Shown: piece by piece, positions 5,541 to 9,098 of the stretch
Layout of the letters: the number at the start of each line of letters is the position of its first letter
Numbering within the stretch: position 1 is the stretch's first letter
Assembly: GCA_007117255.1 (NCBI GenBank)
Contig: SKGU01000241.1
Location: 1-9,098 of the forward strand
Length of the DNA: 9,098 bases
Reading direction: 5' to 3'
From: Natronohydrobacter sp.
GTDB lineage: Bacteria; Pseudomonadota; Alphaproteobacteria; Rhodobacterales; Rhodobacteraceae
Program-made: the position numbers and the translations under genes
The notes under the pieces: model-generated
The model's input: the letters and a program-made list of their open reading frames with translations, nothing else
The model's database searches: none
What the model was told of the DNA's origin: nothing

Positions 5541-6509
5541 TCATTCTGAGGACGATTCAAAAAACGCGCGCAGACGCACCCACTCGTGTTCCGCGCCAGG
5601 CAGCCCAAGGCGCAGCCAGTGGTCGGAATAGGGGAAGATGCGCGACCAGATTGCGCAAGCACCAAGCCGGGCCTGTGTTTCGTTTGCGCCGGGTGTTTCA
5701 TAGGTCCGAAACAGGGAAGTACCACCGACAAGGCGCCAGCCTGCTGCGCTTGCCAGCCTGTCCAGACGGGCCGCGTCCATTGCCAGCCGCTGTGTGGTGG
5801 CAAGGCGCCAAGCATGATCGGATAAAGCGATGCGCCCGATTTCAATGGCCGCGCCGCTGACAGGCCAGGGGCCAGACAATGCTGTCATGCGGGCAATGGT
5901 TTCTTCACCTGCGATAGCAAAGCCCAGACGAACCCCTGCAAGACCCCAGAACTTCCCGAAGGAGCGCAACACGATGATCTTGTCACTGGCCTCGGCGACA
6001 AGAGATTGCGCGGGGCAGGCATCTGCGAAGCTTTCATCAATGACCATCCGACCAACTGTCTTGCTGAGGTCAAGAAGCTCGGCCGCATCGAAGTGGCGAC
6101 CGTCTGGATTGTTGGGGTTGACGATGATGGCCAGATCGGCCCCTTCAAGCGCGGCAAGCGATGTCACTTCCACGACCTGCCACCCGCAGGCACGCAGCGC
6201 GGCCGCATGTTCATTATAGGTGGGTGCCAGCACATGCGCGATCGCTGGGCGGGACGAGAGAAGCGGGATCAACTGAATCGCCGCTTGTGCCCCCGCAAGC
6301 GCAATCATGGCGGCTTGCGTCCCATATGCAGCGCGGGCGGCGCTGATCAGACCATTTTGCGCGGCCTGTGTCGGCAGGTCTGTCCAGACATAGGCGGGCA
6401 AGGTTGGCAACGGATAAGGCTGGCGGTTTATCCCTGTGGACAGGTCAATCCAGTCTGTGCCACCGAAACGCGCCTTCGCTGCGTCGATATTCCCACCGTG
6501 ATCGCGCAT
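5541..6509 (-). CDS. cobD: Threonine-phosphate decarboxylase (cobalamin biosynthesis; CobD, called CobC in the aerobic-pathway nomenclature)
   Basis: A 322-residue PLP enzyme of the aminotransferase fold. Members decarboxylate L-threonine O-3-phosphate to (R)-1-aminopropan-2-ol phosphate, the linker of the cobalamin nucleotide loop. The N-terminus MRDHGGN followed by WIDLSTGINRQPYP (20-33) is characteristic of this family. The PLP lysine is Lys186 in RSFGKFWGLAGVRLGF, with NPNNPDGR (131-138) and Asp158 in VIDESFAD as cofactor contacts and Arg194 in the substrate carboxylate region. The ATG at 6509 is chosen because the family begins with MRDHGGN and an AGGA lies just before it. An in-frame ATG at 6566 would add 19 atypical residues. 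It is 129 bases from soeC and no other cobalamin gene is present in the window, although cbiB is a frequent neighbour in relatives. Its stop is next to the Pho-box array of phnD. Confidence 0.9.
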   Translation of the reverse strand: MRDHGGNIDAAKARFGGTDWIDLSTGINRQPYPLPTLPAYVWTDLPTQAAQNGLISAARAAYGTQAAMIALAGAQAAIQLIPLLSSRPAIAHVLAPTYNEHAAALRACGWQVVEVTSLAALEGADLAIIVNPNNPDGRHFDAAELLDLSKTVGRMVIDESFADACPAQSLVAEASDKIIVLRSFGKFWGLAGVRLGFAIAGEETIARMTALSGPWPVSGAAIEIGRIALSDHAWRLATTQRLAMDAARLDRLASAAGWRLVGGTSLFRTYETPGANETQARLGACAIWSRIFPYSDHWLRLGLPGAEHEWVRLRAFFESSSE

Positions 6510-6600
6510 GATGTCCTGATCTTCTAGAGCCTGCGCCTTTCTGGCGTGCAGAATGCTCTGGCGCAAGCCCTTGAGATATCGATCAGCAAACCACGCCTAT

Positions 6601-6621
6601 GGCAACTCACAAGGTGTTGCC
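6601..6621 (-). terminator. Weak inverted repeat downstream of soeC
   Basis: GGCAAC (6601-6606) and GTTGCC (6616-6621) form a 6-bp stem with a 9-nt loop, 17 bases after the soeC stop on the minus strand. It could mark the end of the soe transcript. The stem is short, the loop is long and no T-run follows, so this is only a candidate. The rest of the 129-base gap (6510-6638) shows no convincing promoter or riboswitch. Confidence 0.25.
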
Positions 6622-6638
6622 GCGCACCGCTATCCGTA

Positions 6639-7514
6639 TCACCGTTTCCCGTAGTAAAGGCCGACAACATGTTCGGCTTCTGCAAAAAACAGCCAGCGCT
6701 GTGCAGCCATGCCAGCAAGATGCAGGATCAGCGCCAGCGCGATGGTTGCATAGCCAAGCGGCAGGATCAGCAACAGGGCGACAGGGATCAGCACGCCAGT
6801 CGCAAGCGCGATGATGCGCAGCTTGTAAGCATGCTTCCGCCCAACCACATGGACCATTTCCCGCAGCAGATAGTTGCGCCCGGAATGGGGTGGCTCCAGC
6901 AGGCGCACCTTTCCAAGCCCACCCAGACCTGTGGCTGTGCCTGTGTCGCTGCCCGCCTCAGTGAATTGCCGGTCGCCGATTACCCAATGCGTGACCATGG
7001 CAACGCCCAAAGCCAACATCAGCAACAGGGCCAATGTTGATTGCGCCGCCAGAAGCGCACCACCTGCAAGGGCCGCCAGCACGAAAACCGGGGGTGTGGA
7101 CCAATGCCGCCAGCGCGGCACGGCCTTGATCTGTGTATAGATCATCGCTGTGGCGAAAATCGTGACCAATGCCAGCACAGCACCCAACCAGCCAAAAAGC
7201 GGCAGCGGTGTGCCCGCGAAGACGGAACTGGCAGCGTGCGGGGCCATGATCGCCATTGTCGCTGACGCAAGAACTGCCTCGCGCGACAGCCAGCTTGAAC
7301 GCCATTGCGTGAAGGCTTTGAGCGCGCGTTCGGGGTGGCCAAGATGGAACGCCGCGGCAATCAGCCCCGCGCCCGACAGCGCATAGCCAAGACCGAACAG
7401 CATGAATGCAGCCACGCCCACAGGCGCCGCGAGGCCAAGGCCCAACCAGACCAGCAGGCCGAAGCCAGTGCCAGAGAGAACAGTGAAGAGGATCAGGGAC
7501 GGGGCAGGATGCAT
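6639..7514 (-). CDS. soeC: DmsC-family membrane anchor, probable sulfite dehydrogenase subunit SoeC
   Basis: A 291-residue integral membrane protein with about eight hydrophobic spans, roughly at residues 6-28, 32-55, 80-100, 107-126, 142-158, 160-178, 233-250 and 254-272. It belongs to the DmsC-type quinone-reactive anchors (the other anchor class is NrfD). The conserved segment FHLGHPERA (56-64) with W..SWLSREA (71-80) is the family hallmark; the histidine in this region of E. coli DmsC is implicated in quinol binding. The subunit would hold the A and B subunits on the membrane and pass electrons between the iron-sulfur chain and quinone. Its ATG is 3 bases after the soeB stop, with GAAAGG as ribosome site inside the end of soeB. 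The Soe assignment rests mainly on subunits A and B. A plain DMSO-reductase anchor is the alternative. Confidence 0.85.
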   Translation of the reverse strand: MHPAPSLILFTVLSGTGFGLLVWLGLGLAAPVGVAAFMLFGLGYALSGAGLIAAAFHLGHPERALKAFTQWRSSWLSREAVLASATMAIMAPHAASSVFAGTPLPLFGWLGAVLALVTIFATAMIYTQIKAVPRWRHWSTPPVFVLAALAGGALLAAQSTLALLLMLALGVAMVTHWVIGDRQFTEAGSDTGTATGLGGLGKVRLLEPPHSGRNYLLREMVHVVGRKHAYKLRIIALATGVLIPVALLLILPLGYATIALALILHLAGMAAQRWLFFAEAEHVVGLYYGKR

Positions 7515-7517
7515 CGT

Positions 7518-8261
7518 TCAGAGCCTTTCAAGCGCGCGGTCAAGCCAGCCAAGGAAGCCCTTGGCCTGATCAGTCTGCGGTTCACACAGGCTGGCCAGAT
7601 CGGGAACATCCAGCGTGTCACGCCCGCGCGGGGGAAGGTACTTGTTGACAGGTTTGGTGCCCTGTTCAGGCATCAGGTCAAACCCGCCGCGTTCTGCGGT
7701 CAGGCGCGAAACGTGGCTGTCAGGGTCTGCGAAATCACCGAAGTGACGCGCACCGGCAGGGCAGGTGCGCACACAGGCCGGTTCGCGGTCTTCCTCTGGC
7801 AGGTTTTCGTTATAAATACGGTCGACGCAGAGGGTGCATTTCTTCATCACCTTCTCCGACGCATCCATCTCCCGCGCGCCATAGGGGCAGGCCCATGCAC
7901 AAAGCCCACAGCCGATACAGTCGGATTCGTTGACCAGAACAATCCCATCTTCCGTGCGTTTGTAGCTGGCGCCGGTGGGGCAGACCGTGACGCAGGGAGC
8001 ATCGTCGCAATGCAGGCAGGATTTGGGGAAATGCACGACCACTGGCGCAGCATCTTCGCGCGCGACTTCAAAACTGTGAACGCGGTTGAGGAAAGTGCCT
8101 TCAGGCTCGCCGCCATAAGCGTCCATATCCGAGAGCGGCGCGCCGTAATTCTCGGTATTCCAGCCCTTGCAGGAAATCACGCAGGCATGACAGCCCACGC
8201 AAGTGTCCAGATCTATGACAAGGCCAAGTTTTTTCTGTGTGCTTGCGGGAAGTGTCGTCAT
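7518..8261 (-). CDS. soeB: Iron-sulfur electron-transfer subunit, probable sulfite dehydrogenase SoeB
   Basis: A 247-residue cytoplasmic ferredoxin-like subunit carrying sixteen cysteines in four cluster motifs: Cys21/24/27/31, Cys82/85/90/94, Cys115/118/121/125 and Cys142/145/163/167. Crosswise pairing of these would hold four [4Fe-4S] clusters, which relay electrons between the molybdenum subunit and the membrane anchor. The N-terminus KKLGLVIDLDTCVGCHACVI and the later NTENYGAPLSD...G.FLNRVHSFE resemble SoeB more than DmsB. No signal peptide is present, as expected for a cytoplasm-facing enzyme. The start has AAAGGG about 9 bases upstream. The gene lies between the A subunit (76-base gap) and the anchor (3-base gap), the normal A-B-C order. 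I am certain of the family; Soe rather than Dms is inferred by recall of the motifs. Confidence 0.9.
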   Translation of the reverse strand: MTTLPASTQKKLGLVIDLDTCVGCHACVISCKGWNTENYGAPLSDMDAYGGEPEGTFLNRVHSFEVAREDAAPVVVHFPKSCLHCDDAPCVTVCPTGASYKRTEDGIVLVNESDCIGCGLCAWACPYGAREMDASEKVMKKCTLCVDRIYNENLPEEDREPACVRTCPAGARHFGDFADPDSHVSRLTAERGGFDLMPEQGTKPVNKYLPPRGRDTLDVPDLASLCEPQTDQAKGFLGWLDRALERL

Positions 8262-8304
8262 GTTGTGCGGCCCTTTGGCGTATGGCTGAGGGCGAGGGTG
8301 TCGT

Positions 8305-8326
8305 GAGTATTTTTGGCAAGATGAAA
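8305..8326. repeat. Short intergenic motif resembling a common Rhodobacterales repeat
   Basis: In the 76-base soeA-soeB gap, the plus strand reads GTATTTTTGGCAAGATGAAA from 8307 (minus strand TTTCATCTTGCCAAAAATAC). From memory, near-identical strings recur between genes in many Rhodobacterales genomes. Only one copy is in this window, so the repeat nature cannot be shown here. It sits just after the soeA stop on the transcribed strand, where it could be a 3'-end or processing element. Confidence 0.35.
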
Positions 8327-8337
8327 CCGCATGGCCA

Positions 8338-9098
8338 TCATCCCTTCACCTGATGCGCAAGGTCTTGCGGGGCTTTGGGGACAGGCGAGGCTTGCCCCGG
8401 ATGTGCCGGATAGCTGAGGCTTTGACCAGCCGGCGCTTTTTCAATCTTCACCCGCAAATCATACCATGCGGCCTGACCGGTGACGGGATCGGAATTGGCC
8501 CAGCGCATGCCGTCGCCTTTGGGCGGCATCAATTCGTGGATCAGGTGGTTGAGAAGGCTGGATTTCGTGGCTTCCGGCGCTGTCTCGTCCAGCGCCCATG
8601 CGCCGCGCCGTTTGGCAACCGCGTTCCATGTCCACACAGTTTTGGCGTTCAGCGCATCCATGCGCACAACAGGCAGGGTGATCTTGCCATGTGGCGATGA
8701 CAGCGTGGCCCAGTCGCCTTCGGTAAACTTGTGCGCGGCCCAGATATCGCCGGACACATAAAGGGGCGTATGGCCGTGGATCTGGCGCAACCATGCGTTC
8801 TGACTGCCCCAGGAGTGGTAATGCGCCATCGGGCGCTGCGTCAGCGCATAGAGCGGGTAATCGGCGGGGTCGGTTTCGGCATCGGTGAAGGTTGGATACC
8901 AGACCGGAAGCGGGTCCATGCTTTCAATCAGGCGCCCGCGCAGATGATCGGGGGGCTGGCGGTGGCCGTGCCCTTCAGCGGCCAGCTGGAATTTGCGCAG
9001 CGGCTCGACATAGAGGTTGAACAGATAGGGTTGCGGGCTGTCATAGATGCCGCGCTCGACGGCCCAATCCTGATAGGCGGCATTCCAGGGTTTGTAGA
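8338..9098 (-). CDS. soeA: Molybdopterin oxidoreductase catalytic subunit, probable SoeA, C-terminal part (partial)
   Basis: The minus-strand frame ending with TGA at 8338-8340 stays open to the right edge, giving 253 complete codons of the C-terminal region. It is a DMSO-reductase-superfamily molybdoenzyme. The visible part covers the end of domain III and the molybdopterin-dinucleotide-binding domain, with PLYALTQRPMAHYHSWGSQN, the WLRQIHGHTPLYV strand-loop, the segment NAKTVWTWNAVAKRRGAWAL and, near the end, NSDPVTGQAAWYDLRV. The combination HSWGSQNAWLRQI and DPVTGQAAWYDLRV is what I recognise from SoeA, the cytoplasmic sulfite dehydrogenase that oxidises sulfite to sulfate. The N-terminal cluster motif, the molybdenum ligand and any Tat signal lie outside the window. 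About 30 terminal residues are proline- and alanine-rich and likely unstructured. Tetrathionate, thiosulfate, polysulfide or DMSO reductase remain possible. Confidence 0.85.
   Translation of the reverse strand, partial: YKPWNAAYQDWAVERGIYDSPQPYLFNLYVEPLRKFQLAAEGHGHRQPPDHLRGRLIESMDPLPVWYPTFTDAETDPADYPLYALTQRPMAHYHSWGSQNAWLRQIHGHTPLYVSGDIWAAHKFTEGDWATLSSPHGKITLPVVRMDALNAKTVWTWNAVAKRRGAWALDETAPEATKSSLLNHLIHELMPPKGDGMRWANSDPVTGQAAWYDLRVKIEKAPAGQSLSYPAHPGQASPVPKAPQDLAHQVKG

Noticed and set aside
5449..5544. Longer phnD reading frame starting with an ATG at 5544 that overlaps the cobD stop as ATGA
   Set aside because: The extra 32 residues would precede a clear signal peptide, lack family similarity and run through the Pho-box array. 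The ATG at 5448 has a good ribosome site and starts the signal peptide.
6510..6566. ATG at 6566 as start of the threonine-phosphate decarboxylase
   Set aside because: The family begins with MRDHGGN, which matches the ATG at 6509. The 19 extra residues look like read-through of intergenic sequence.
6510..6638. Possible cobalamin riboswitch upstream of cobD
   Set aside because: No B12-box-like conserved core or suitable stem set is visible, and at 129 bases the gap is too short for a full element.
7305..8306. A 333-codon plus-strand open frame across the soeB-soeC junction
   Set aside because: It spans two genes on the other strand whose cysteine motifs and membrane segments are intact. Its own translation shows no known fold.

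Overview
The window reads as a stretch of chromosome from a high-GC alphaproteobacterium, most probably in the Rhodobacterales (Rhodobacteraceae/Roseobacteraceae). This rests on codon usage rich in G/C third positions, tightly packed operons with ATGA start/stop overlaps, and protein families typical of that group. No tRNA, rRNA, CRISPR array, insertion sequence or phage gene is visible. Almost all of the DNA is explained by ten protein genes, two of them cut by the window edges.

Layout, left to right. (1) A plus-strand operon at 1-1838: the last 28 codons of a 3-mercaptopyruvate sulfurtransferase, a GNAT acetyltransferase overlapping it by 4 bases, and an aspartate/aromatic aminotransferase. 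(2) A 147-base gap between convergent genes, containing a 12-bp perfect inverted repeat. (3) A minus-strand phosphonate-type ABC transporter operon, transcribed phnD > phnC > phnE1 > phnE2 (5448 down to 1986). In front of it is an array of four PhoB-like half-sites at exact 11-bp spacing, and a strong hairpin sits between phnD and phnC. (4) A minus-strand threonine-phosphate decarboxylase gene of cobalamin synthesis (6509-5541). (5) A minus-strand molybdoenzyme operon A > B > C running from beyond the right edge to 6639. It is best read as the cytoplasmic sulfite dehydrogenase SoeABC rather than a true DMSO reductase.

How they fit together. The phn operon is a complete periplasmic-binding-protein importer (binding protein, ATPase, two permeases) that looks controlled by phosphate starvation through PhoB. 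No C-P lyase, phosphonatase or phosphite dehydrogenase gene lies beside it, so its substrate (phosphonate, phosphite or phosphate) cannot be fixed from the window. The soe genes would oxidise sulfite and pass electrons to the quinone pool. At the left, the aminotransferase could make 3-mercaptopyruvate from cysteine for the sulfurtransferase, a second but unproven sulfur link.

I do not see a clearly new biological system. The points most worth a second look are the phased Pho-box array, the mutually exclusive hairpins in the phnD-phnC gap, and the calcium-loop-like motif at the start of mature PhnD.
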